Assembly (NCBI GenBank): GCA_903871875.1
Contig: CAIQIR010000094.1
Span: 1 to 64,000, forward strand
Direction: 5' to 3'
Source of the DNA: an uncultured Schlesneria sp.
Lineage (GTDB): Bacteria; Planctomycetota; Planctomycetia; Planctomycetales; Planctomycetaceae
DNA length: 64,000 bases
Of the stretch, positions 10,232 through 19,592 are shown piece after piece (position 1 is the first letter of the stretch; each line of letters opens with the position of its first letter). Made by a program: the position numbers and the translations under genes. The notes under the pieces were generated by a model that was not told the origin of the DNA, did no database searches, and saw only the letters and a program-made list of their open reading frames with translations.

Positions 10232-10492
10232 CTAATGAGCGTGCGTGTGGCGTTCGAGACGATCCATGGTTCGTTGAATCATTCGTTCGCGAGTTTGAGG
10301 ATTCAGAAACACATTCACGGCATGCAGCAGAATCCCCAATCCCCATCCGCAAGCGACCCACACGGACCACATTTTCTCCGGATGTCGAGTGAAATTCATG
10401 GCCATCAAGGCCCCCACAACGATCAGATACACCGCAAAATGGATGAAGAATCCCAGTTTGATTTTTCCTTCCGCCTGTTCACGAGTCACCAT
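10232..10492 (-). CDS. 2TM-domain small membrane protein
   Basis: 86 aa. Two hydrophobic helices (about residues 12-34 and 42-63) are separated by a short polar loop (NFTRHPEKMWSVWVACGWGLGI), which matches the '2TM domain' family found alone or on sensor kinases. The start at 10492 has a strong AAAGGAG 8 bp upstream. The C-terminal tail is basic and would be cytoplasmic. The role is unknown. Confidence 0.8.
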   Translation of the reverse strand: MVTREQAEGKIKLGFFIHFAVYLIVVGALMAMNFTRHPEKMWSVWVACGWGLGILLHAVNVFLNPQTRERMIQRTMDRLERHTHAH

Positions 10493-10536
10493 TATTCAAC
10501 TCCTTTGCTGGTAGCCATACGATTGATCATGGTCAT

Positions 10537-11058
10537 TTAACGCGTCTTGGCCTGAGCGCGCCGGCCATTGGCCGCTTTTTGAGCAATCTCGCGGCGTCCG
10601 GCGGATGTCTGATGGGCGAGTCGAGTTTCAGCCCCCTTTCGCGCGGAGTCGCTCCGTTGTTCCGGCGTTCGGTTGCGCGCTTGCTGTTTTGTTTGTGCCG
10701 AAATCGCCTCGTGCGAAGCCGCGGCACCACCCTCTTTCTGAAGTGCCTTTGTCGTCGCTCGCGATCGTTTGGCGTTGACCGGCCGATTGGGTTGTGACTG
10801 ACCAGTGTTGTAGGCCCGCTGGGCACTTTTTCGTGTTCTTTCGGAGGTCTTTCCTTTCGCGGGTGGCGGAAGATCGACACCCGCCCGACGGGCCTTGGAC
10901 AATCCGATGGCAATCACCTGCTTCGTCGATCGAGCACCAATTTTTCCGGAACGGATCTCGTCCATCGTCTCTTTGACGAACTGTCCCGCCTGCGTCGACG
11001 GCGACGTTCCTTCTTGTGTGGCTCGTTTAACCCGTTGAATGGTCGCTTTGTTTGGCAT
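10537..11058 (-). CDS. DUF6496-like basic protein
   Basis: 173 aa, rich in Lys, Arg, Ala and Gln. The N-terminal ~60 residues, with QAGQFVKETMDEIRSGKIG and SPKQ/STKQVIAIGLSKARRAGVDLP, closely follow the DUF6496 pattern known from many proteobacteria and some planctomycetes. The C-terminal half is a low-complexity basic tail with KA/EGAxR repeats. It probably binds nucleic acid, but the family has no established function. It lies 44 bp upstream of the 2TM gene on the same strand and may be co-transcribed. Confidence 0.75.
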   Translation of the reverse strand: MPNKATIQRVKRATQEGTSPSTQAGQFVKETMDEIRSGKIGARSTKQVIAIGLSKARRAGVDLPPPAKGKTSERTRKSAQRAYNTGQSQPNRPVNAKRSRATTKALQKEGGAAASHEAISAQTKQQARNRTPEQRSDSARKGAETRLAHQTSAGRREIAQKAANGRRAQAKTR

Positions 11059-11524
11059 AATGGCAGTCCATGGGGGAACAATGGGCGCGGCATCAACCTG
11101 TTGGTTCTTCCGAGCTCTGCGGAATCGACAATGCGACGCAGGTACTCGGCTCAGTATCGAACATCGAGCCGCGATCCACGAGCGATTTGCTTCTGCAAAC
11201 GAGCTCCCTTGTCATGCTCAATCGATGATCAATCACGGAGGAATTGGGGAAGCAAATCAGATGCCCAATTCACGAAGACCGGGGTTCCTACGCCTGCCGC
11301 TGCCGGGTGACGATCGGTTCGCCGGCAATTGCTCGATCGTCCGTCCACCGAACACGTCTCGTGGCCTTGATCGAGTGGCCATCGATTGGGATTCCTCCTG
11401 GCCCCTCAGTTTGCCAACGCCAGCTTTCATGGAATCTGCGGGTCGGCCCCCACTGAAGCCGGCCAAGGCGATACAATCTCACCCGAGTGTTGCTGTAGTT
11501 TGATCTTGAACTTCTCAAAGTCAC

Positions 11525-11544
11525 CTCATTATTTTTTTAATGAG
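11525..11544. promoter_or_regulatory. CTCATTA-T6-TAATGAG palindrome before the two-component genes
   Basis: The gap 11059-11610 holds no supported gene. CTCATTA (11525-11531) and TAATGAG (11538-11544) are exact inverted arms around six T. A similar CATTG-T-run-AATG lies at 14625-14640 before the SulP gene, and an ACATT-T-run-AAATC lies on the minus strand at 29201-29217 before the SpoIIE gene. It could be an operator or simply an A/T-rich promoter. Confidence 0.35.
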
Positions 11545-11610
11545 AAACGGCCTTTCTTTTCCATGGTGCTCATGCGAAAGTGACAGTCACAAACACTGAG
11601 GAGAACGCCA

Positions 11611-12309
11611 GTGGGGCGGATACTGGTCATCGAAGATCATAAGAAATTGCTGCACAGCCTTCAGCGTGGACTGACCGCAGCAGGTTACGAAGTGGTCGGC
11701 GCCGATTCGGGTGAGGCGGGTTTCTACTACGCCAGCACCGAAGAATTCGACGCCTTGATCCTCGACATCATGCTGCCGGGACGCAGCGGGCTCGAAGTCT
11801 TGCGTGATTTACGAAAAATCGGATTCTCTGCACCCGTATTGATCCTTTCGGCGCGGGATTCCGTTGCCGACCGAGTGCTCGGCCTGGACAACGGAGCCGA
11901 CGACTATCTGGTCAAACCGTTCGCATTCGAAGAACTTCAGGCGCGCATCCGGGTGCAATTGAATCGGGGTATTCCATCTCGATGCGCCGTCTTGAACGCG
12001 GGCGACCTGCAATTGGACATGACAACGCAACGAGCAACCAGGGCCGGTCGAGAAGTAAATCTCGGCAAACAGGAATTCCGGTTGCTGGAATACCTGGTCC
12101 GACATAAGAACGAAGCGGTCAGTCGCGAAGCCATCGCGCGGGATGTGTGGCACGAACCGAATGGGATTGTGACAAACACCGTCGACGTCTGCATCAATTC
12201 GTTACGCAAGAAGCTGGAAGGTCCTGAACTGAAGAAATTGATTTACACCGTTCGTGGAGTGGGGTATTCGCTGAACGACGATTCGACCGGACCAATCGCC
12301 GCACGTTGA
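11611..12309 (+). CDS. OmpR/PhoB-family response regulator
   Basis: 232 aa from a GTG start at 11611 with GAGGAG 7 bp upstream. Receiver domain at about residues 1-118 with the phosphoacceptor Asp52 (LILDIMLPG) and the conserved Lys in DDYLVKPF. A winged-helix DNA-binding domain follows at about 130-225 (RRTVDVCINSLRKKLE/VRGVGY pattern). It heads a cluster with a receiver-only protein and a histidine kinase and is the likely transcriptional output. Targets are unknown. Confidence 0.95.
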   Translation: MGRILVIEDHKKLLHSLQRGLTAAGYEVVGADSGEAGFYYASTEEFDALILDIMLPGRSGLEVLRDLRKIGFSAPVLILSARDSVADRVLGLDNGADDYLVKPFAFEELQARIRVQLNRGIPSRCAVLNAGDLQLDMTTQRATRAGREVNLGKQEFRLLEYLVRHKNEAVSREAIARDVWHEPNGIVTNTVDVCINSLRKKLEGPELKKLIYTVRGVGYSLNDDSTGPIAAR

Positions 12310-12443
12310 TTCAGAACCAAAAGCAAAGACCTGTCACGTCAGCAGATTTTCTCGCACAACGCGACGCTCGGATTGACCACAACGAGATCGCATTTTCGGA
12401 TTTTGTGCGACAGCACACCATTTCCCACGCGCTCAGGGGAACC

Positions 12444-12842
12444 ATGATGCACCGAATTCTGATTGTCGAAGACCATCAAAACCTGTTACGCAGCTTGCGG
12501 CGAGGCCTGGAGACGCATGGCTATGAAGTCCTGGTCGCAGGCACGGGAGAGGAAGGGTACCTGATGGCGACGACCCACGATGTGGACGTGATCGTCCTGG
12601 ATGTCATGCTGCCGGGTAAGAACGGATTCGAGATCCTGTGCGATCTGAGAAATGCCCACTTTGACAAACCGGTATTAATCCTGACGGCGAAGGATTCGCC
12701 GGACGACCGACAACGAGGCAAAAGTTGCGGAGCTGACGCCTATCTCGCCAAACCGTTTGGATTTTCCGACATCCTTGCCCAATTGAATGAACTGCTGCGG
12801 CAAACCAAGACGTCGCTCAGTTCAGCGGAGCAATCATGCTGA
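12444..12842 (+). CDS. Stand-alone receiver-domain protein
   Basis: 132 aa from the ATG at 12444 (CAGGGGAACC upstream). It is a receiver domain only, with Asp53 (IVLDVMLPG) and the Lys of DAYLAKPFG, and no output domain. Its sequence is close to the receiver of the gene before it (HRILIVEDHQNLLRSLRRGL versus a similar stretch), so it looks like a duplicate that lost the DNA-binding half. Its stop overlaps the kinase start by 7 bp, so the two are translationally coupled. It may act as a phosphate sink or relay. Confidence 0.88.
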   Translation: MMHRILIVEDHQNLLRSLRRGLETHGYEVLVAGTGEEGYLMATTHDVDVIVLDVMLPGKNGFEILCDLRNAHFDKPVLILTAKDSPDDRQRGKSCGADAYLAKPFGFSDILAQLNELLRQTKTSLSSAEQSC

Positions 12843-14236
12843 TCCGCCGACTGAATATTCGCTGGCGACTGACACTGTGGTTTGGAGCAGCCATGATCGT
12901 CTTGCTCGTCGGTCGTAGCTTCTGGATTTACTTCATGATGGAACGACACATGATCATGACGACCGACGCGGATCTCGATTCCAACCTGGATTCGCTGGAA
13001 GTCGAAATCGGTCGCATTTCGGCGGCTGACGAATTGGAACGAGTTTTAACGAACTATGCGAACAACAATCGCGGATTGCGTTTTGACGTCGCGACCTCCA
13101 ATAACGACACTCTGTTTCGATCTCCGGAAACTCCACCGCCTGTCACGAACAAATTCCGCAGCGCTGCCGCCCCGAAATTGGAACGAACATATTCGACAAA
13201 TTTATCCGAGACCGGTGAGCAGCGCCGTGCGGTGATCGGTGCAATCGCCAGCCCCGTCGGCAACTTGACAGTGCGCGCCAGCCGCTCGATGCAGGCGGAA
13301 CGAAACGAAGCCCAGAATTTCATCGTCACGCTGCTGGCCACTCTGCCCCCGGTGGCATTGGCCGCGCTGGGCGTTGGCTACCTCGTTTCGGCGCGAGCTC
13401 TGTCACCTGTCGACAAGATGATTTCCGCTGCCAATGACATCACCGCGAATCGGCTCGAAAAGCGCATTGATGTGCCCGATACCGGAGATGAACTTTCTCG
13501 ACTGGCCAAAACACTCAACGAAATGATCGACCGACTGTACAAGTCGTTTGAAGAAATGCGGCGATTCACCGCCGACGCGGCCCATGACTTACGAACCCCC
13601 GTAACGGCGTTACGCACGGAAATCGAAGTCAGCCTGATGGCGGACCATACTGTCGAGGAATTTCGTAGTTCCATGCAAACCGCCCTGGACGAAGCCATTA
13701 ATCTCAGCCGGCTGACAGAACAACTATTAGACCTCAGCCGTGAAGACGACGGAACCCATCCCGGACTTCTGGAGACACTCCGCCTCGACCAAATTGTGGG
13801 AAGCGTCTTGGAAGATCTGCAAACGGTGGCCCGGCAAAAGCAGATTACCGTCGACACGCAACAGATGCGTCCGTGGACGGTGACAGGAGACCAGGTGCGG
13901 CTGCGCCGAGTCGTCATGAATCTGTTCGACAACGCGGTTCAATATACACCGGCCGGTGGCCGGGTCTGGATCGAAGGCCAGGCAACACCTGAACAAACGA
14001 CATTGGTCATTGCGGACAATGGTCCTGGAATTCCCGCGGATGACCTTCCCCATATCTTCGACCGCTTTCGCCGCGTCGACTGGGCACGAAATCGGCAATC
14101 GGGCGGCACAGGGCTTGGGCTGGCGATTTGTAAGTCGATCGTCGAAGCACACGGTGGACAAATCCGGGCGGAAAGCACGCTGGGAAAGGGCACCCGCGTC
14201 ATCGTCACGTTGCCCACCGCCAAAGCCATCGCGTGA
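12836..14236 (+). CDS. Membrane sensor histidine kinase
   Basis: 466 aa. One transmembrane helix lies near residues 12-32, then a periplasmic region to about 160, a second helix (about 163-185) and HAMP (about 186-240). The HisKA H-box carries His250 (DAAHDLRTPVTAL), and HATPase_c has N (NLFDNAVQYT), G1 (DNGPGIP) and G2 (GGTGLGL) boxes. It is the expected cognate kinase of one or both upstream receivers. The small periplasmic sensing domain has no recognisable ligand motif. Confidence 0.95.
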   Translation: MLIRRLNIRWRLTLWFGAAMIVLLVGRSFWIYFMMERHMIMTTDADLDSNLDSLEVEIGRISAADELERVLTNYANNNRGLRFDVATSNNDTLFRSPETPPPVTNKFRSAAAPKLERTYSTNLSETGEQRRAVIGAIASPVGNLTVRASRSMQAERNEAQNFIVTLLATLPPVALAALGVGYLVSARALSPVDKMISAANDITANRLEKRIDVPDTGDELSRLAKTLNEMIDRLYKSFEEMRRFTADAAHDLRTPVTALRTEIEVSLMADHTVEEFRSSMQTALDEAINLSRLTEQLLDLSREDDGTHPGLLETLRLDQIVGSVLEDLQTVARQKQITVDTQQMRPWTVTGDQVRLRRVVMNLFDNAVQYTPAGGRVWIEGQATPEQTTLVIADNGPGIPADDLPHIFDRFRRVDWARNRQSGGTGLGLAICKSIVEAHGGQIRAESTLGKGTRVIVTLPTAKAIA

Positions 14237-14858
14237 GACGGCAGTCGCCGGTATCTCGACCGCATTTCCATCGCGACATCAGCAATCGGCCCGCGGTTCG
14301 TGACTCTTCAGCGTTCGACGCCCGGTCCACTTGATGCGTGATTCAAACCGACTTTCGACGCTTTTGAATCGCCCCCCCCTTCCCCGCCGAAACACGACAT
14401 CAATCACAGGCGTTGTCTCACCCGCGAAGCAGGCGGCGCAGGCACAAGGCCGTCCCTGACAGCGTTCGCACGATCGGTTCGCCAAGGCCGCCGATGGCCG
14501 TCACCGCAGCCGCCACAGGTTTGCTTCCTGCATTTTGAGCCCCTTTCAGGTCGATCACCCGAGGTCCGAATCGCATTTCGGATGCCAGACCTCTCGAAAA
14601 GTTAAGCCATAACATTAAAAATCACATTGTTTTTTTAATGAAACAGAGTATCTTACGGCAGCAGGCAGCCACGTCCAACGGAGTTGATCATGAGAGCTTC
14701 TTCAGCAAGCACGATCCAAGCTGGGGCGACTGCCGATCACCATCCGCACATTTCGCTCCGAAACCACCTCTTCAATTTCAATGCAAGCCGGGTGCTGCAC
14801 TGGCAACATCACGGCAGTTTCTCCATCCGCATGCCCCTGGCATGAAAGGTGAACCATC
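14237..14858. other. Gap with an AT-rich element
   Basis: No gene supported in about 620 bp. At 14625-14640 CATTG, a run of seven T and AATG resemble the palindrome at 11525-11544. It lies about 220 bp upstream of the SulP start. Confidence 0.35.
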
Positions 14859-16655
14859 GTGGAAGCATCTCTCGCAATTCCCGTTCAAGCTAAAAAAACT
14901 CCTTCCGCGAACGACGCCCGTCAGCCGCAGGAATCCGCCGCTATCGATCCGCCTCAAAACGGTATCGCGGGCTTAAAACACTGGCGATATGACATGGTCT
15001 CGGGCTTAATGGTGGCCATGATTTCACTCCCGTTTTCGATGGGAATTGCGATCACATCGGGGGCTCCTCCGGTCTGCGGAATCATGTCGGCCATCATCGC
15101 CGGATTCCTATTACCGTTTCTGGGCGGATCGTATGTGACTGTCAGTGGGCCTGCGGCAGGCCTGGCACCCGCGATCTATTCTGGCATCGTCACACTGGGA
15201 ACCATCTATCTGGGCGCTGACGCCTCGAACGAATCGGTGCTCGCGACGGGTTATCCGTTAGTGTTGGTGGCCATCTGCATCGCGGGCCTGCTTCAAGTCG
15301 TGCTCGCGCGGTTCAAGATTGCCCGTCTGTGTGCGATCTTTCCCGCCGCAGCCATCGAAGGTATGTTGGCCGCGATCGGACTGATGATTATCGTCAAGCA
15401 GATTCCATTGCTCTTCGGCCAGAAGTTTGAATCCCACGAATTTTGGGGCATCCTTGCCGAGGCCCCGCAAAAATTGAGTGTCGTGAATCTTCCGGTGCTT
15501 GAACTGGGACTGGGCTGTGTGGCAGTCCTCTTTATCCTGTCGGCGATTCCCTGGCGGATGCTGAAAGTGGTACCGCCTCCTGTCTGGATCTTTTTTCTAG
15601 GAACGATTCTCAGCCTGACGCTGTTTAGCGTCGGTAAGGAAAATCTGATCGCGATTCCCGAATCGCCGCTGGAACACGGCATCACGATGCCCGCAGTAGG
15701 TGAAGTGTTCGCCACTCCCCAGACATGGTTGCCATTGGCCTACATTGTCTTCGTGTTGCTGCTGATCGATGGAACCGAATCACTGGCAACAATTATGGCC
15801 GTGGACAAGCTGGATCCCTTCCATCGCCGTTCGGACCCGGACCGCACGCTGCAGGCGATGGGTGTCTCGAACGTCGCCTCCAGCATGCTGGGTGGGCTCA
15901 CGATCATTCCGGGCATCGTGAAGAGTACGGCTAATGTGATGGGCGGAGGCCGCACTCAATGGGCCAACTTCTACAACGCGGGATTTCTGCTGTTGATGCT
16001 CATTTTTGCCCGTGACTTGATCAACCTGGTCCCCAAGGTTGTCTTGGCATCCATCCTCATCTTCGTCGGTTTTAAACTCTGCCGACCCAAGGTCTGGGGA
16101 TACATGGCGAAAATCGGATCGGAACAGTTTGCGATCTTCGCAACGACCGTGATTGTCACCGTCACCACGGATCTGCTGATCGGGATCGTTGTCGGCGTGC
16201 TGATGAAACTGGCCCTCAATCTGTGGTATGTCGGTCTCGCCAATCGCCTGAACAAATCCGTTGTGACCACGGCCTCCAGTCCCTGGTCACGATTAAGCGG
16301 GCTCTTTCAGAATCCCGTGGATCGCCGCGAATTTGCCGCGGGGGCTTATGATCTCTATCTCTCCCGCCCACTGGTTTGTTTCAACTTGTTCCACGTCATC
16401 CGCGAACTGCAGGAACTTCCCCCGGGCACGAAATCGGTTCGGCTGCACTTTAGTCCATACGTCACGGTCGTCGATCACACGACGGTGGAAACTCTGTTTC
16501 ACTATTTGCACGATTTCAATTCGAAGGATCTCACGATGGAACTTGTCCATTGGGACCGGTTCCAACCTCTTTCGGATCATCCGTGCGCCATTCAGCTCGG
16601 TCTGTCTGGAGAACTCGTTGAAACAGAGCCGCCACATGTCATGACTTGCGCCTAA
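14859..16655 (+). CDS. SulP-family anion transporter with STAS domain
   Basis: 598 aa from a GTG at 14859 (AAAGGTGAA upstream). The SulP core starts at about residue 38 with the family's YDMVSGLMVAMISLPFSMG block and SGPAAGLAPAI, and continues through 10-12 hydrophobic segments to about residue 460. A cytoplasmic STAS-like domain occupies the last ~115 residues. It is a membrane carrier for sulfate, bicarbonate or a related anion; the sequence does not fix the substrate. Remnants of dabA (inorganic carbon uptake) and cysD/cysN (sulfate activation) lie 1.3-2.8 kb downstream, so either substrate would fit the older context. Confidence 0.93.
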   Translation: MEASLAIPVQAKKTPSANDARQPQESAAIDPPQNGIAGLKHWRYDMVSGLMVAMISLPFSMGIAITSGAPPVCGIMSAIIAGFLLPFLGGSYVTVSGPAAGLAPAIYSGIVTLGTIYLGADASNESVLATGYPLVLVAICIAGLLQVVLARFKIARLCAIFPAAAIEGMLAAIGLMIIVKQIPLLFGQKFESHEFWGILAEAPQKLSVVNLPVLELGLGCVAVLFILSAIPWRMLKVVPPPVWIFFLGTILSLTLFSVGKENLIAIPESPLEHGITMPAVGEVFATPQTWLPLAYIVFVLLLIDGTESLATIMAVDKLDPFHRRSDPDRTLQAMGVSNVASSMLGGLTIIPGIVKSTANVMGGGRTQWANFYNAGFLLLMLIFARDLINLVPKVVLASILIFVGFKLCRPKVWGYMAKIGSEQFAIFATTVIVTVTTDLLIGIVVGVLMKLALNLWYVGLANRLNKSVVTTASSPWSRLSGLFQNPVDRREFAAGAYDLYLSRPLVCFNLFHVIRELQELPPGTKSVRLHFSPYVTVVDHTTVETLFHYLHDFNSKDLTMELVHWDRFQPLSDHPCAIQLGLSGELVETEPPHVMTCA

Positions 16656-16731
16656 GCCCGGAATTCGCTCGATCTCATTTCACTCGTGACATGACAGTGT
16701 CCTGATTCTTTCTACAAAGGGAACGCTTAAG

Positions 16732-16977
16732 ATGACCGAGTTACGACAGTTTGAATTGCTGGAAGATTTGAGACCGTTTGGAAGCGCCAAGGCCGCACTA
16801 CTTCGCTGGAATGGCGCGCGATATGTGTCGAGCAAGGAAGAAATCGAAGTCTTCGATTTCATTGGAACAAACGGCGTACGCAGGGATCGAGGCTACACCC
16901 GTTACATCGGCGAGTCGGCGAAGTGGGAAGCCATCAGCGCGCTCAGTTCTCCCACTACGGACTGGATGCCGGTTTGA
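16732..16977 (+). CDS. Small hypothetical protein
   Basis: 81 aa, no transmembrane segment, mixed alpha/beta composition (ELLEDLRPFGSAKAALLRW and EEIEVFDFIGTNGV). The start at 16732 has only a weak AAAGGGA 12 bp upstream. Base composition at codon position three resembles neighbouring real genes. I do not recognise the family. It follows the SulP gene by 76 bp and could be co-transcribed. Confidence 0.5.
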   Translation: MTELRQFELLEDLRPFGSAKAALLRWNGARYVSSKEEIEVFDFIGTNGVRRDRGYTRYIGESAKWEAISALSSPTTDWMPV

Positions 16978-17052
16978 ATTCGTGACGAACGAGATGCCAC
17001 TGTTTCTGATTCGACCCTGAATTCAATTGATCTCTTAGACGGGAAAAGCGTC

Positions 17053-17265
17053 ATGCCGGTGGCGGAAAATGAACGAGCAAAGGCGTCACACAGCAATCGG
17101 ACAGTTGTTCAACACTTGCGAAAACGACGACGACAATCACCTTGGAACTCCAATCGACTCGCCATGATCGCCGTCGCGATCATCACGTTCTGTCTGATCG
17201 GTTATATGATGGAGAGCATCATGCACCCCCATCCGGACAGCACTCGTCAGAAAGAGTCGCATTAA
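17053..17265 (+). CDS. Small single-TM protein
   Basis: 70 aa. The N-terminal half is strongly basic (KRRRQSP), then one hydrophobic helix at about residues 38-55 (IAVAIITFCLIGYMMESI) and a short polar tail. The orientation would be N-terminus inside. GACGGGAAAAG precedes the ATG. No family recognised. Confidence 0.45.
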   Translation: MPVAENERAKASHSNRTVVQHLRKRRRQSPWNSNRLAMIAVAIITFCLIGYMMESIMHPHPDSTRQKESH

Positions 17266-17751
17266 GACGCTGGCCGTCTCAATTGTCTGCAACCACAACG
17301 ACAACTATCAATTTCCTTAAATCACCGCCAACCTCCGGCGGTCGATTCACAACCGCTTGTCGCTTCAACAGTCATGGCGTCAGCTCCCGTTGCGCGAGCC
17401 CCCCCAGTAGATTGAACGCGACTCATTGAACTCGCCGAATCGGCACCGACGAGCCGAATCGCTCTCTGGCCAGATTCCTCGTGCTCGCCAGCGAACAGGG
17501 TGGCGATACGGTTCACTTTCCAGAACGAACTCGAACCATCCTCGCTGCGGCATCATCAAATCGCGTGACCGCCTTCAATCGAGAAAGCAATCCCGAACGT
17601 GGCCTTGGAGGTGGCAATTCGCGCAGGGTCTACCGGCAATTTCCCACGCGAACACAGATTCTTACACCGTGGCCCGAGAATTCACCAACGATCAAGATCG
17701 CTGATTTGCTTTCCGTTTTCGGCAGAGACGGTATGTTCCGCGACGAATGCC

Positions 17752-17943
17752 TCAGTGAATCGTAATTGTTCCGGTCGTTGCACCGGTCAGTTTACCGTCC
17801 GATGCCGTCAGAGAAATACTGCCGGAACTACTGATGATCAGACTGCTGAAGGTGGCAATGCCATTGACCACCTGAGCAGTGGCTGTCGAACTGCCCGTAC
17901 TGAACTTGCCGTGGCTGAGCGCCAGAGTGACCGTCGTTGTATC
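17752..17943 (-). pseudogene. C-terminal fragment of an Ig-like-repeat surface protein
   Basis: About 63 residues ending at the stop (17752) show the pattern VTLALS.G....G..T.....NGIATFSSL.I...G...LTASDGKLTGATT. This is typical of bacterial Ig-like/invasin-type repeats in planctomycete extracellular proteins. The rest of the gene is missing: upstream (rightward) the sequence switches at about 17944 to a DabA fragment on the opposite strand. The gap 17266-17751 before it has no supported gene. Confidence 0.55.
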
Positions 17944-18594
17944 GCTTGACCTGATCGGTCTTCTGGCGATTCGATTGGCATACGATGTTGCACTGGCGAA
18001 AGCGCCAGGTATTCCCTGGCCGTTAGCTTTGTGGCCGGCGGACGTCACTGTTGAGTCGCCACCCACAGACGATGTGTTGGCTCGGTACGCCCTCCAAGTG
18101 GCAGCCGAGCAGGTCTATCGCCGGGAACTCCTCCAGAAGTTGGCCACGCGCTCCGCCACGCCACAAACCTCGACACGCAAGAGATTGCAGATGGTGTTCT
18201 GCATCGACGTCCGATCAGAAGTCATTCGGCGAAATCTCGAATCGATGAACGAATCCATCGAGACGTTCGGGTTCGCCGGGTTCTTCGGCATGCCACTGGA
18301 GTATGTGCCGTTCGGTTTTGCGACAGGAACCCCGCAATGTCCGGTGCTCCTGCAACCCAGCTTCCAGGTGCATGAAAGACTGCGAGGTATCCATGCGGCA
18401 CAGAATCTAGGCTTGAATGCTCAACGCCGAATCGAGCTGGCCGAGGGCATGCTCCGCAATCTCGGTCTGACGAGTGGCTTTGCCCGCGTCGTGGCCCTCT
18501 GCGGTCACGCTTCAGATGTGACCAACAATCCGTATCGAGCAGCACTCGATTGCGGAGCCTGCGGAGGGCACTCTGGTGAGCCGAACGCTCGCGT
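17944..18594 (+). pseudogene. dabA: Internal fragment of DabA (DUF2309/UPF0753)
   Basis: About 215 residues match the middle of the zinc-containing, carbonic-anhydrase-like DabA subunit of the DAB inorganic-carbon pump. The conserved core FCIDVRSE..RR.LE, ETFGFAGFFG, CPVLL.P and the late block LCGH.S..TNNPY..ALDCGACGG are all recognisable. Both ends are lost: at 17944 it abuts an Ig-like fragment on the other strand, and at about 18594 it breaks inside the G.PNARV motif and joins cysD in another frame. DabA proteins are normally 800-1000 aa, so this piece cannot be functional. Confidence 0.8.
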
Positions 18595-19353
18595 TTCTAC
18601 CCTGGACGGCTGCCGTTCCCGTTACTTCATATCGACACGACTTGGGATTTCCGTGCGATGATCGAGTTCCGGGATCGGTACTGCCGCGAACAGAGCCTGG
18701 ACTTGAAGGTGTGGACCAACCCCGAGGGTCTAGCCCAAAATCTCAACCCGTTCGATCATGGTTCGAAAAAGCACGCCGACGTGATGAGTACGGCGGCGTT
18801 GAAGCAAGCGTTGAACCATTACCAGTTCGACGCCGCGTTTGGCGGCGCTCGTCGCGACGAGGAGAAAAGCCGAGCTAAGGAACGCGTCTACAGTTTCCGT
18901 GACCGCCTGCATCAATGGGACCCGAAAAACCAGCGGCCGGAACTCTGGAATCTTTACAACAGCAAGGTGAACAAGGGCGAGAGTATCCGCGTCTTTCCAC
19001 TCAGTAACTGGACCGAACTGGACGTTTGGCAGTACATCCACCTGGAAAACATCCCGATCGTTCCGCTTTACTTCGCGGACGTCCGCCCGGTCGTCGACCG
19101 GGATGGCATGCTCATCATGGTTGATGACGACCGTATGCGGTTACTTCCTGGGGAATTGCCAATGATGAAGCGGGTGCGGTTCCGCACATTGGGCTGCTAT
19201 CCTCTCACTGGAGCGATCGAAAGTGATGCGACGACGTTGCCTCAGATTATCGAGGAAATGTTGCTGGCGAAAAAATCCGAGCGACAGGGACGAGTGATCG
19301 ACCACGATGAAACGGGGTCGATGGAGCAGAAAAAACGCGAGGGATATTTCTGA
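18595..19353 (+). pseudogene. cysD: CysD (sulfate adenylyltransferase subunit 2), N-terminus deleted
   Basis: From about 18595 the frame encodes [20 protein letters not shown] and then the rest of CysD through RQGR.ID.D..GSME.KK.EGYF, its usual C-terminus. The first ~60 residues, including the PP-loop SGGKDS that binds ATP, are absent because the sequence joins a dabA fragment there. An ATG at 18658 could still start a 231-aa product, but without the PP-loop it should be inactive. A cysN remnant follows 1 bp after the stop, preserving the usual cysD-cysN order. Confidence 0.85.
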
Positions 19354-19354
19354 T

Positions 19355-19442
19355 ATGCAACCCGTTGACCTGAGTCAGGATGATATCCACACCTACCTTG
19401 GCCGCCACCAAAAGAAGGAGCTCCTGCGTTTCCTCACCAGCG
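19355..19442 (+). pseudogene. cysN: CysN N-terminal remnant
   Basis: The ATG at 19355 is followed by LSQDDIHTYLGRHQKKELLR and FLTSG, matching the first ~30 residues of CysN up to just before its GTP-binding P-loop (normally FLTCGSVDDGKST). The homology stops exactly where a diverged ~75-bp repeat begins (about 19442), so about 93% of cysN is missing. Confidence 0.8.
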
Positions 19443-19516
19443 GTAATGCATCATTGTTCTGGCTCACGAAAACTCAAGATTTTGGTGTTTTGGACAATTT
19501 TTCCGAACCGAATCGC
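19442..19516 (+). repeat. Diverged direct repeat, copy A
   Basis: The sequence from GGTAATGCATCATTGTTCT through TCAAGATTTTGGTGTTTTGG and ATTTTTCCGAA is similar, about three-quarters identical by eye with small indels, to copy B at 20591-20663. The copy begins at the cysN breakpoint and lies 77 bp upstream of the bestrophin-like gene. Confidence 0.65.
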
Positions 19517-19592
19517 TCACCAAATGCGACGAGTCCTTGGTCAATGACCAGGTTGAGGAACAACAAATCGTACCACTTGTGGAAACAAGAAT

